Below are positions 11,001 to 20,608 of a stretch of DNA of 64,000 bases, piece by piece. The position numbers and the translations under genes are program-made. Position 1 is the stretch's first letter, and each line of letters begins with the position of its first letter. The DNA is taken from the NCBI GenBank assembly GCA_963556145.1, contig OY744461.1:3658001-3722000 (forward strand), in the 5' to 3' direction. The notes beneath the pieces were generated by a model. That model was not told the origin of the DNA, did no database searches, and saw only the letters and a list, made by a program, of their open reading frames with translations. The stretch comes from Hygrocybe punicea. Taxonomy: Eukaryota; Basidiomycota; Agaricomycetes; Agaricales; Hygrophoraceae.

Positions 11001-11348
11001 GTATCAGCAAGCCGAAATTCTTCGTTGTCAAAACCATTTGCTCACAATAGATAGCACAACCATTGATAATAGAGGCAGAGGAGTTGTTGGGATTTCACCT
11101 GACGGCTTCAACGCACTTGGAATAGGAGGGCGTTCACTGATAGGTGTAGTCACCCTGCTACCCTCCACATCGAGGTTGTTGTTCCTCCAACGAGCTATAA
11201 AGCTTGGTCTATGCTGGGTTTGATTAGAGGAAATTCGCCCAAACACGCGCCGCGCCTGAGGTTGTTCGAGTTCTCCGGTACCGACAATATCGTCGTCATC
11301 GAGAGCCGATTCGTTCGCATGGACAACAAAAGACCGTCGGGGTGGCAT
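8022..11348 (-). CDS. MFS transporter, zinc-induced-facilitator/YCR023C-like
   Basis: This is a polytopic membrane transporter of the major facilitator superfamily. After MPPRRSF and an acidic/Ser-rich cytoplasmic N-terminus come TM segments with the MFS loop signature ATVADRHGRRVVLCISLFGSA. Next are IAVRLLQGIFAGAVGVARGGVAFITDSSNEGRAYAILG and FGGVAGAIIGGA, which is the family-specific pattern of DHA1-type fungal proteins. A very long Ser-rich cytoplasmic loop follows (about 8935-10080; repeated SNxR, phosphosite-rich). The second TM half reads FRIGSILFIPSYLTVILYR...LRYCAITFTYTAISILLN...VGIANGIAQSIVSLARCFGPVLGG and ends at ...GLVVAQSFMIR. There are numerous short introns. The substrate is not deducible; relatives are described as multidrug or zinc-facilitator-like. 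The start is the ATG at 11348, only 102 bp from the PWP2 ATG. Confidence 0.8.
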
Positions 11349-11450
11349 CTGAACTTCTTGGCGGATGCACAGTAGTTTACAAATTCGGGTGGACCCTTTG
11401 TTGACGTGTGTTGTCCAAAGGCTTCCAGGCTCGGAATCATCCCTACTGGC
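11349..11450. promoter_or_regulatory. Compact shared 5' region of MFS and PWP2 genes
   Basis: Only 102 bp separate the divergent start codons, so the two genes must share promoter DNA or use promoters lying inside each other's 5' sequence. I see no clear TATA box. Confidence 0.5.
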
Positions 11451-14400
11451 ATGAAGGCAAACTTTAAGGTGACTAGATGTCCACGAAACTGCAGACAGCT
11501 TTAACTCACCCCCCACAGTTTTCAAACATCTGCGGTACGGTATATTGTCAAGGAAATATTATTTTCACCCAGGATGGCAACTCTCTATTAAGTCCGGTCG
11601 GAAACCGTGTGTCAGTATTCGACCTGGTAAAGTAAGCACCTCAGATTCTTCCTGCATTTCGGTTGCAAATGCATGATTTTTGATAGCAACAAATCGTACA
11701 CGTTCCCGTTTGAAAACCGGAAGAATATCGCTTCAATCGCACTGAGCCCGGATTCTAATGTGCTCATCACTGTTGACGAAGGCAAGTCCGTATTCGTGCA
11801 CAGGACTCTCTGGCGTACAACATCCACATACTCCCTGAATGGGGCATTATGAATGTTATTGATATTGATATTCACATTTCTGATAACTTGCAGACGGTCG
11901 CGCCCTTCTCACAAATTTTCGACGAGGAGTGGTTCTCCACCATTTCAATTTTCACAAACCGGTCAAGGACATCAAGTTTTCCCCGGACGGCAAGTGCGTA
12001 TTCTCATTCATCCTTGCCGCTACGTGAATGGTAGGACAACCACCAGGTACATAGCGGTCACTCATGACGCACATATCCAAGTTTGGCGCACCCCAAATCA
12101 TCTCGTCCGCGAGTTTGCTCCTTTCAATCTTCATAGGACATACACCGGCCATCACGATGAGGTCATTAGCATACAGTGGTCTGCAGATTCCAAGTTAATC
12201 TCCCTCTTTCTTCTCCGTTTCCAACGTCAACTAAAAAGTACCAGATGCTTTATTTCGACGTCGCGAGACATGACTGCACGGCTGTTCACACTGGATCCTC
12301 TTGAAGGCTTTCGGCCTAAAACATTTGCAGGGCACAGAGATGTTGTGCTTGGTGCATATTTCTCATCCGACGGAAAATCCGTTTGTCCTCATCTCGCTCT
12401 CACTTTAGGAATTACCCTCACAAAGATTCTCTAGATATACACTGTTAGTCGGGATGGTGCCGTATTCATATGGAAGGGAAAGGACCTAGACGCCGAGTCG
12501 GACTCGGAAGACGAGCCAGTAACGCCAACGCCGAACGGCAACTTCCTTGCTGACACGAATTCCATTGCTAACACACGTTGGGGAGTCCACAAAAGGAAGT
12601 ACTTTAACCAGCCCGGTACCAGAGTCGTGTGTGCCATATATCACGCGTCGTCCAATTTACTCGTCGTGGGCTTCTCGACAGGTGTGTTTGGCCTTTGGGA
12701 GATGCCTGGGTTCAGTAACATCCATACGCTGAGCATATCCCAGGAAAAAATATCTTCGGTTGCTATCAATCCTTCTGGAGAGTGGCTCGCGTTCGGCGCA
12801 AGGAAACTCGGACAACTCCTTGTCTGGGAATGGCAATCAGAATCTTACATCCTCAAGCAGCAGGGCCATTTCTACGACATGAACACGCTCGCTTATGCTC
12901 CAGACGGGCAGACAATTGCTACTGGCGGGGACGACGGGAAAGTGAAAGTATGGTCCACTCACACCGGATTCTGTTTCGTCACGTTCTCAGAGCACACCGC
13001 GTCGATATCGACTGTCGCCTTTGCTAAACAAGGCACTGTGCTTTTCTCGGCTTCTCTCGATGGGACCGTCCGCGCATTCGACCTTATCCGGTACCGCAAT
13101 TTCCGCACATTCACGTCCCCAAGTCCGGTGCAATTCTCCTCTCTCGCAGTTGACCCTTCGGGCGAAGTGGTAGCCGCTGGTTCAACGGACTCTTTTGAGG
13201 TCTTCCTGTGGTCGGTACAGACAGGGAAGCTGCTTGACGTCCTCGCAGGCCATGAGGGCCCCGTGAGTTCCCTTGCCTTCTCACCTGAGGGATCCAACCA
13301 ACTTGCCAGTGGTTCGTGGGACCGCACCATTCGTGTGTGGAATGTATTTGGGCGATCGCGTGCCGTTGAGCCGCTCGCGTTGAATTCAGAAGTCCTGGCT
13401 GTCGCCTTCCGGCCCGATGGAAAGGAGCTTGCCGCATCCACCCTGGATGGCCAGATCACATTTTTCGACGTCCAGGAGGGGAAGCAGACGAACAATATTG
13501 AAGGAAGAAAAGATATTTCTGGTGGCCGGAAGGTGGATGACCGAGTGACCGCAGCGAACAACGCCTCGGGCAAGGCATATAATAGTCTTGCTTACACTGC
13601 GGACGGCTGCTGTTTACTAGCGGGAGGGAATAGCAAATACGTGGTCTTGTATGATGTGCGCGATGGTGAAGGCGTGATGGTGAAGAAGTACCAGATCTCG
13701 GAGAATCTGTCACTGGACGGGACGGAGGAGTTTTTGGATAGCAGGAAAGTCAACGAAGCTGGGATCAATGTGGATCTCATAGACAATCGTGGGGATGAAA
13801 GTGATCTCGAGGACAGGATGGACACCAGCTTGCCAGGGGCTATCAGAGGCGCGGGGGACATGTCGAAACGGAGACATCGCAGAGAAGCACGGACAAAATG
13901 CGTGCGGTTTTCGCCAACTGGTCGTGCATGGGCGGCCGCATCAACGGAAGGTCTTCTGATCTATTCTCTGGATGAGACAGTGTTGTTTGACCCGTTCGAT
14001 CTCTCACTCGACCTGACGCCGCAATCTGTGCAGGACGTCCTCGCTTCACGAGAATACCTCAAAGCGCTCGTGATGGCTTTCCGTCTCAATGAGAAGCCCC
14101 TGATCCAGCGCGTGTACGAGAGCGTACCACGGGGTGACATCCGACTGGTCGCACGACAAGTGCCCGTGATGTATATAGCAGTGCTTTTGCAATTCGTGGC
14201 GGAGCATTTGGACAGGAGCCCACACTTGGAATTTGACTTGGTGTGGGTGAACGCACTGCTGATGGCTCACGGACGGTATTTGCGAGATCGCTCCGGGGAG
14301 CATGCTAGTGTGTTTAGAATGCTACAGAAGGCGTTAGCAGATGTCGAGGAGTCGATTTCGCGATTGTGAGTTTTTTTTTGTCATGCTTGCTGCTGAAACG

Positions 14401-14506
14401 GCAACAACTTCATTTTAGGTGCCAAGAGAATTCTTCGACTCTAGCCTACCTCATTGACCAATTAAAGATCAAGCAAGAGAGAGACAAAGATATGATTCCG
14501 GTGTGA
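11451..14506 (+). CDS. PWP2: PWP2 / UTP1, WD40 component of the small-subunit processome
   Basis: This is a nucleolar U3 snoRNP (UTP-B) subunit required for early 18S rRNA processing. The first exon is only 18 nt (MKANFK, 11451-11468), and the next reads FSNICGTVYCQGNI and SPVGNRVSVFDL, the conserved PWP2 N-terminus. Further exons give DGRALL, HHFNFHKPVKDIKFSPDGK, YIAVTHDAHIQVWRTP, RTYTGHHDEVISIQWSADSK, FISTSRDMTARLF, FRPKTFAGHRDVVLGAYFS and VSRDGAVFIWKGKD, followed by a long uninterrupted exon with two propellers and the UTP12-type C-terminal helices. The last intron (after codon TT at 14366) extends the protein past the apparent stop at 14369, adding CQENSSTLAYLIDQLK to MIPV and a TGA at 14504-14506. 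Intron 11782-11893 (112 nt) appears to be GC-AG (gcaagt donor). The start is fixed by the conserved N-terminus. Confidence 0.92.
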
Positions 14507-14826
14507 TGGGTAGATAGATTCGTTATTTATTGTCGCGTGTGGTGCTGGCAAGGGCCGCGGTACCATATTGAAAAAAAAATACACACCCAGGTTCATACTG
14601 CTGTAGTTAGAACCTCAAGTTGACAAGTCATTCCATCCTGAAAGGGACACGTCTAACGGTGTTCGCACGACTTCACAGCTACCAGGGTATAAGTAATATC
14701 CGTGCATTGATCATGGCAACGGACATACGTATAATCAAGGGTAACGATCGATGTGTAGCCTTAGGCCTTAGCTTTCAGAAGGTTGTAGACGTGGTTATCA
14801 AGATCATGGTTTGCTGATAGTTCATG
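14507..14826. other. Intergenic, convergent 3' ends
   Basis: This 320-bp stretch lies between PWP2 and a convergent small gene. I see no further gene. Confidence 0.5.
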
Positions 14827-15022
14827 TTAACGTTTCCGCTGTGCTTCCATCTGCGCCTTGCGCTTCTCGTCAATCCTCTTCTTCACGTAGTAAAACCCAA
14901 TGCCAGCGAGCGCGACCAAGGCACCATAGCCCGCAACCTGGACGGCATCGTCAGTAGAGCCGCACTTCGCAATAAGAATGCACAGAGAGACATGCCATCC
15001 GTTTTGGTGAGTTCATGTACAT
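14827..15022 (-). CDS. 49-residue single-pass membrane protein, two exons
   Basis: Join(15022-14984, 14937-14827) gives a 50-codon frame with a 46-nt intron that has gtgcat...gtccag ends. The protein starts MYMNSPKRMACLS, has a hydrophobic stretch VAGYGALVALAGIGFYYV (about residues 14-31), then a strongly basic, helical tail KKRIDEKRKAQMEAQRKR. Organisation N-short / TM / KR-rich tail is that of small mitochondrial or ER tail-type membrane proteins. I do not recognise the family and assign no function. Support comes from the clean splice, the in-phase joining and the sharply coding-like composition. An alternative start upstream is possible. Confidence 0.6.
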
Positions 15023-16440
15023 GGTCACGGTGAAGAAAGAACTCGCGTAGCATAGCCACACCGGCAGGTCAACCGTAACCGCATAACCTTTTTTGCTGAA
15101 TTTCCGTGCTTCCCGTCTTATTTATAATATGGTCTGGCCCTTTTCCCAAAAAGCTTGGTCCAAGACTCCAGATCGTATCCAGGTTCTCAAACTTGGGTTC
15201 ACGAACAAATACACTAACTTGGGGCTCTAGCCCGAAGCGAATCACAGGGACTAGAGCGGATATTGCGTTCATCGTCGTCTCGGATAACAGTAATGGCGGT
15301 CTGCCCACATTCTAGCCCTGTTTTTTTTTCACACGGGGTGAAGTATCACGATGGCCTGCGCTTAGGGCAGCCAGCTCAACGATGTCTCGGACCTCGGCTC
15401 ACGAAAAACACCGTTTCTCTGTGGAAATTTACGTCGTTACTTTCTAGAAAGCGATTTCTTCTCTCTGGCTCGACGCGCCTGTAGAAGTCTGGACTGCCTG
15501 TTGGAGGAACGTCAAAGTCTCCTGTATGACCACGATCATGATCATTTTACCATGAACTATACGGTGCTACCGGCTGTCGAAAAGCCATTGAAGCCGGTGT
15601 GCAAGTTCTTTCGAATGGTTTCACAACCGATAATGGGGTATGATCTGGACGTTCAAGCTAGTGCTTTGTTTTACTCAGGCGTGCAAGAGGATGATTACTT
15701 TTAGACACTTACCAACCTGTGCCGTTCTGCTCGCTGTCTCCGATTCGGGTTCCTCTTTTTCGCGCTGAAACTTTTTTCGGTGTTACCGCGTAAGAGAGTG
15801 TTGCTATAATAATCTCAAACAAGGTTGACAGGTTTCATAATAAAAAATTAAGAGGGCTCGACGGCTCGAGAGAGAGCTGTGCCGAATGGTGCCGAATGAT
15901 ATCAATCTCGGATCAACCGAGACGGGCCGGCAATCGATAACGTCAATGCTCTCGCAGACACGCCGCACGCTGAGTGGAAGCCTTCGTTGGTCGCGCGTGT
16001 CAACCTCGAGGCCATCACCACCATGGTCCCGACTGCGACCAGACCAAGCTCCAAGCACGATGTGATCATGACCTTGCCAGTGCCACAAGCTTTCCGATCT
16101 GGGGATTTGGTGATCAAGCGAACTTGAATGTTTCAGCCATAATATCGGCGTATTTGTGACCGCCGGGTGTAGTATAGTCAATACTACGCAAGGGAAAAAA
16201 CTATGTTCAACTGTACGGTACAGTACATATGCTCAGCTTCTTCGTCGAGCTGATGTCATTCCTGGCGGTGTTGCTTGCACCCTGGGCATTCGATCGATAG
16301 ATAGCTAGATATCAGGGTTAGACGTGATTGCATCCGTTCCTGAAAAGGAAACCACACTGTCACTGGGCTGCAACCAAGCCTTGGCTGTGCTCACAAGTCA
16401 ACGGTATGACAGAGACATCGGGAAATCTCGGCATTCTGGC
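15023..16440. other. Gene-poor region with coding-like minus-strand fragments
   Basis: I could not build a gene here. On the minus strand several short frames look protein-like: 15308-15069 (VSVFVREPKFENLDTIW, PSFLGKGPDHIINKTG), near 15370-15410 (AEVRDIVELAALSA) and near 15450-15540 (GDFDVPPTGSPDFYRRVEPE). They lie in different frames, so they could be exons of an unrecognised gene or a decayed one. The rest shows no clear signal. Confidence 0.3.
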
Positions 16441-16448
16441 TATAAAAC
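16441..16448 (+). promoter_or_regulatory. TATA box of the CBM5/12-like gene
   Basis: TATAAAAC lies 100 bp upstream of the ATG at 16541 and is followed by a long C/T-rich leader (16470-16535), the usual layout of strongly expressed fungal promoters. Confidence 0.55.
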
Positions 16449-16540
16449 TCATCCAAGCCCTTTGCGATCTTCAATCTTCAACTTCAATCCCCTCCTCCCT
16501 CTGCAATCAATTCTCGCCTCCTTCGTCTTACACCCCAACA

Positions 16541-16793
16541 ATGCCAGTAGCAGTCATCAGCAACGCTACCAGAATATGGGAGCTCAATCTACACTGGACA
16601 TTATACAGCCAGTGTGGAACATGGGATCCCTGTAGACGAGGCGTCGATATCTGGGAGTGTGTCAGAGATCGTGAGTTCTCTTGTTCCATGCTTAGCCTTC
16701 GGTACTAACAATCGCACGTCGATCGCAGATAATTCAACTCCTGGCACCCAGCCACCAAACATGCTGTACTGGAGATATCTAGCTCGACGATGA
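16541..16793 (+). CDS. 64-residue CBM5/12-like carbohydrate-binding protein
   Basis: Join(16541-16670, 16729-16793), with a 58-nt intron, gives a 65-codon frame. The protein contains an initial Trp/Tyr strand (WELNLHWTLYSQCGTWDP), then GVDIWECVRDHNSTPGTQPP, then LYWRYLARR. The order G-x-x-W/Y-E-C-x-x-x-H-x-S-x-P-G-x-x-P-P...W is that of family 5/12 carbohydrate-binding modules, which bind chitin and related polymers. The protein consists of that single module, with no catalytic domain and no evident signal peptide. Similar stand-alone modules are known in agaricomycetes. Paired cysteines and the TATA/CT-rich promoter support a real, possibly well-expressed gene. Binding specificity and location are unknown. 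The family assignment rests on motif spacing only. Confidence 0.55.
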
Positions 16794-17849
16794 CGCGATG
16801 GCCCCGAGACTCCACCACGTCTCCTCCTTACTACGGCCATCTTTCATCATAGACCCTTGTTGCCCCTCGTCCCACACACACGACTATTTATGGACAACAT
16901 ACGCCGACATTGGATGCCAGCCACCCATTCTAGCTATCCCTCCCCGTTGTCATGAGGCTGGAGATACGAAACGAAATGGGAGGCATCGCGTCACAGCACG
17001 ATTAAATGTCCAGCCCAAGGTTTTATGCATATGGTTCGCATCGATTTCGATTACTCTTTCACACCGCAGCGATTTTGGGGCGGGGAGGGTCAGGCGTACA
17101 CCGTGACTCTAACAGGTTTAGGGCGTATCTGTGGGGAAACCATCTCTATTAATTTAATTTTTATTCCCATCACTACATGTACTTCGTGGCCTTGGGATCG
17201 TGGTACAACGTCATTGCCTGGTCATCTTGAATACACGCCAACCTATTGGGACCCACTTGCCAAGTTTTCGTAGTTATGACCTTGCATGTCCTCGGGATCT
17301 GAAGAAATTGGATTGATGATGAACACTCGGTGCTCGCTTGACCCTTGAAGCGAGTATGCAGCACCCCAGATCTCGAAAGAAGCTACCACAAGGCAGTGCA
17401 CTACTGGGTAAACAACATTGACATCATGGAGCTTGATCATGGCAAAAAATGGAACATTAGGCGCACCGCCAACTCGGCGTTGGCCCACAGATCCGCTCGC
17501 TGGTTCCATTCCATTCCACCCCCCGGCATGTGGCTCGTGTGTGTGCCCAAAAGTTTCGCAGTGAAGGGATTGACAGCTAACTCCCTGTGATGTACAACAG
17601 CGTGAGTGAGTGTCTCGGAATCGAATTATTCTCTTCCGTGAATTGCGTTGACAAGTCGGTGATATTGTTGATGCAACCTTTTTTTTAGCATCACCGTGCC
17701 AAGGGTGGTAACGGAGGAATAGGTCCTAGGACAGAGGAGGCAAATCTGGCCCGCCCGCGTGTTGGTTGCGAGGGTGGAGAAAAACAGAGTTAATTACCGG
17801 AAATCTGAGACCGATCTGTCAAAAAATTGGTTTAGACCATGGCCGGAAG
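16794..17849. other. Intergenic, largely unexplained
   Basis: This stretch of 1.05 kb lies between the CBM-like gene and the 85-residue gene. It contains one ATG-initiated minus-strand frame of 88 codons (listed separately) and nothing else I can support. Confidence 0.4.
17243..17509 (-). CDS. Possible small hypothetical protein (88 aa)
   Basis: This is a single ATG-initiated frame ending in TAG, with a hydrophobic centre (VVYPVVHCLVVASFEIWGAAY) and an acidic/polar tail (INPISSDPEDMQGHNYEN). I recognise no domain and see no supporting splice sites or promoter. It may be a chance frame. Confidence 0.2.
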   Translation of the reverse strand: MEPASGSVGQRRVGGAPNVPFFAMIKLHDVNVVYPVVHCLVVASFEIWGAAYSLQGSSEHRVFIINPISSDPEDMQGHNYENLASGSQ

Positions 17850-18159
17850 TCAATGTGTTGCGGTCTCGAGACGCAATCCTATTGGTCCGTCAACAGACAG
17901 GTTGTCCTCAAGGCGAAACCACTTTGAGAATAGCTGATGTGAGTACGAAAAAAAGGCTGTGCTGGAAATGAAGGGTGCGCCTTACTACTATGGCCATGGG
18001 GTAAACCTTGTTTATCATGTCGCGAAACCCGTTCACATGGACTCGGATATCCAAAAGGTCTGTTGATCGCTTAGCCCTGTTCGCTAGTACGAGTACGATA
18101 GCCTCGTCGATAGGTGATTGAACCAATCTCCGAAAAGCAGTGCATTCGGGATCTTCCAT
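17850..18159 (-). CDS. 85-residue hypothetical protein, divergent from SDHAF2
   Basis: Join(18159-17986, 17933-17850), with a 52-nt gtaagg...catcag intron, gives 85 residues: [20 protein letters not shown], then [20 protein letters not shown], then [13 protein letters not shown], then [20 protein letters not shown] to a TGA. The composition is that of a compact soluble alpha/beta or helical protein, and the intron joins two frames in phase, which supports it. I do not recognise the family. The start codons of this gene and SDHAF2 are only 44 bp apart. One or both transcripts probably begin inside the neighbouring gene, or the true start of one gene differs from my model. Confidence 0.5.
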
Positions 18160-18203
18160 CAAACAGCGGTTGTTTGGACGTATTTGGCAAAGCCTTACCC
18201 AAC

Positions 18204-18783
18204 ATGCTCGAAGCTCTCTTCCGACCTCGTCGGCCTGGTCGACATTTCTACAAGGTTCAACGCCGTCGCATATCCATCACCACACCCCTCAACTTCGACC
18301 CCTGGCCTCTTCCGAACTCTCCCGAACACCTCGCATCAACGGTAACCCCCGCTGACCACCCAACTCCCCTGCTGCGCCCCAACGAGTCGCTTGCAACCCT
18401 GCGCGCCCGTCTCGTATACCAGTCCCGCAAACGTGGCACGCTAGAATGCGATCTCCTCCTCAGCACGTTCGCACACGAGCATTTGCGCGGGATGGATGAG
18501 GCGGAACTACAAGAATACGACAAGGTAACGAACGATCTCCATCCCGTATGTTGCCGTGCAACGCGAACTGATGTTTTTTTTTTTTTTTCGCTGTATCTAT
18601 TTTCTCTGCTGGTTACATTTTTTTCCACAGTTGCTTGATGAGCCAGATTGGGACATTTACTACTGGTCGACGGGGAAGAGGCTGACGCCGGCACGTTGGG
18701 CAAGCTCGTCCGTGCTAGCGAAACTCATGGTGCACGCGCGGAATGAAGGCAAGGTCGTGAGGAGGATGCCCACTCTACCGTAG
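18204..18783 (+). CDS. SDHAF2: Succinate dehydrogenase assembly factor 2 (SDH5/EMI5)
   Basis: This mitochondrial matrix protein promotes covalent flavinylation of the SDH1 subunit of complex II. An Arg-rich, acid-poor presequence ([20 protein letters not shown]) is followed by the conserved domain: [64 protein letters not shown]. This is the YgfY/SdhE fold with its RG..E.D..L motif. Two exons (18204-18524 and 18631-18783) flank a roughly 106-nt intron containing a T-run. They join in phase between YDK and LLDEPDW and yield 157 residues, close to the family norm. The start at 18204 is the Met that gives a mitochondrial-type N-terminus; another upstream frame with ATG 18140 is less compatible. 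Confidence 0.88.
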
Positions 18784-19286
18784 GCATGCCGGCGACGGGC
18801 AAACTTGATAACTGTCAGCGGTACAACCATATGCATGGTACTAGCTACCCGACGCTCGTTTCAGATTGTGACAGTACAGTCATACACCTTTTGCTTATTT
18901 CACTTGGAACAACTTGAAGGCCTCCCTGGAAACCGCCACCCTTGAGCTGTCAACATTCAACATCCCCTAGTCGCTTGATCCCAAACCTGTGTTCAGCTTG
19001 CAGTAAATGATGAGACTGATGCAGTGTCAAACTCAATGACTAGTCATCGTTGGTAATTTGTCATAGGGTTACTTTATGAAATCAATAATAATAATAACGG
19101 TTTAGAAATGTGGGGTAGATTGTGCGACTGGGTACAAATAACACTAACAAGTTTTTGATCCAAAGTAAAGACCTTCCTCCGACCAATCCATTAACCAAGA
19201 TTGCAAGCAAGAGAAAATCACACACACATGTCCCGACATGTGTACGCAGGGGCCGAACCAAATCACGAAAGCACAAAATCAAGGCA
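18784..19286. other. Intergenic, convergent 3' ends
   Basis: This 503-bp stretch lies between SDHAF2 and the convergent DUF7729 gene. It includes an ATA-rich tract near 19085 and no recognisable gene. Confidence 0.5.
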
Positions 19287-20608
19287 TCAATGCATCAACG
19301 ACGACCCCACGACCACGACCACGACCACGACCGAGCAAAATTGGTCTATCCACGACATGGGAAACAAACCCTTTGCGGCATTCGCCACTGACACCGCATA
19401 CCCCTGCCCGCACTCGGTCGACGCAACGCTCGCAGCATATCCGTACGTTGACTTCAGTGCGCTCAGGTTGGCCAGCTCTGTGCTATTCAGCGCAGCGGCG
19501 TACAGCCCCAGTAAGCTCTTCGTGCACCCCGAGCACGTCGACATCGTGCTATTCGGTAGATTGATCCCAAGGGGCAGCTGGTAAAAATACAGGTCTGAGG
19601 GGTTAGAGTTGACAGCTGCCTCGACATAACAGTACGCGTTGGTTGTGGGATCGGCGAGGCACCCTGTCTTGTACATCAGCGGGAAAGCTTCCAGGCCTAG
19701 GTGTTCGGGTCGGCAAAATGGCAAGAACAAGAGGAAGGAAAACGTACCGGTAAGTGTATCCAGAGCCATTGCATTTCTATCAGCAAGATCATTTGCACAC
19801 GAAGTCCGCAACGCAGACGCAAACCACTCCATATTCGTTTCACATTGATCCTCGCTTAGAGCGGTGTTACAAGCCCCCCATATCACAGTGTTGAGCAGCG
19901 TGATGTCGGCTTGAGCCTGCTAGAGAAGCATCCCGTCCTCATAGATCAGTAATGCTATCACAATAAGTCAGTGGGATAATTGACCTGGATGAAGGCTTGA
20001 GAACTCTGTAGTAGCAACGAGAACGGCCGACAGGAACGGAATGGGGCGGTGTTGGTCATGTTAAGAAAGAAGTTGTAGCAGCTAACGGAGGAAAAGTTGT
20101 TTTGTAAGGAAGTGTCGAACGGCTCGGGGAATGGCGTTGGGAGGTTGGGAGGGCTTGCTGGAATTGTAGGAAGTTGCGGCTTCGTAGATGGCGTCGATGT
20201 AGCAGTAGGTTTTGTGGTTGAAGCAAGAGATTGCGAAGGGGAATGCAGTAATGAGGTCGACGACGACTGCGTCGCCGTCTGAAAGGTGGTAACTGACAAT
20301 GGATCTGGATGTCGTTTATGTGGTCTCCAATCGGATATAGTTTCGGTCCATGTCTGCCAATTCGGTGAAGGGGAGTTCGAGAAGACATCGAACAGGGTTG
20401 GGTGGGTGAGGAAGCGCGTGGAGGCGGTGATGAGGACAAGGACGAAGGGGACTAGGAGGACCAAGCATCTCGTTTGTCGACCGATTGCCCGTTTTCGTTC
20501 TTCACGTCGCAGAGAGCGGTGAATGGTGTCGCCTTCATCCAGGACCAAAGTGACCGTGGGTTCCTCTACCCTGCGCTGTGGACTGGGTGAAGGTGGAGGA
20601 CTGAGCAT
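19287..20608 (-). CDS. DUF7729-type membrane/secretory protein
   Basis: The N-terminal exon carries a basic cytoplasmic segment, one strong membrane helix (CLVLLVPFVLVLITASTRFL), and a Ser/Thr/Pro-rich stalk expected to be heavily O-glycosylated. The C-terminal domain has many cysteines and N-glycosylation sites (CYNFFLNMTNTAPFRSCRP, CNTALSEDQCETNM, LRTSCANDLADRNAMALDTL, CYVEAAVN, SDLYFYQLPLGINLPN, STCSGCTKSLLGLYA, ECGQGYA). This matches the extracellular cysteine pattern of fungal DUF7729 proteins. Two introns are evident. The usual C-terminal hydrophobic segment is replaced by a poly-Val run encoded by a hexanucleotide repeat (19309-19332). Start: the upstream frame begins with GTG, so the ATG at 20608 is preferred. 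The function is unknown; the protein is probably at the cell surface. Confidence 0.75.
19309..19332. repeat. Hexanucleotide microsatellite (GACCAC)n within a coding region
   Basis: About four tandem units of gaccac. Read on the minus strand they encode the poly-Val run near the C-terminus of the DUF7729 protein. Confidence 0.75.

Noticed and set aside
12959..13573. Long open frame of about 200 codons on the minus strand opposite PWP2
   Set aside because: It lies wholly antisense to a conserved WD40 exon, and its composition mirrors GC-rich codon use on the other strand; no domain is seen.
14366..14369. Apparent stop codon ending PWP2 at 14369
   Set aside because: A gtgagt donor two bases earlier and a cattttag acceptor restore a frame with the expected C-terminal extension, so the stop is intronic.
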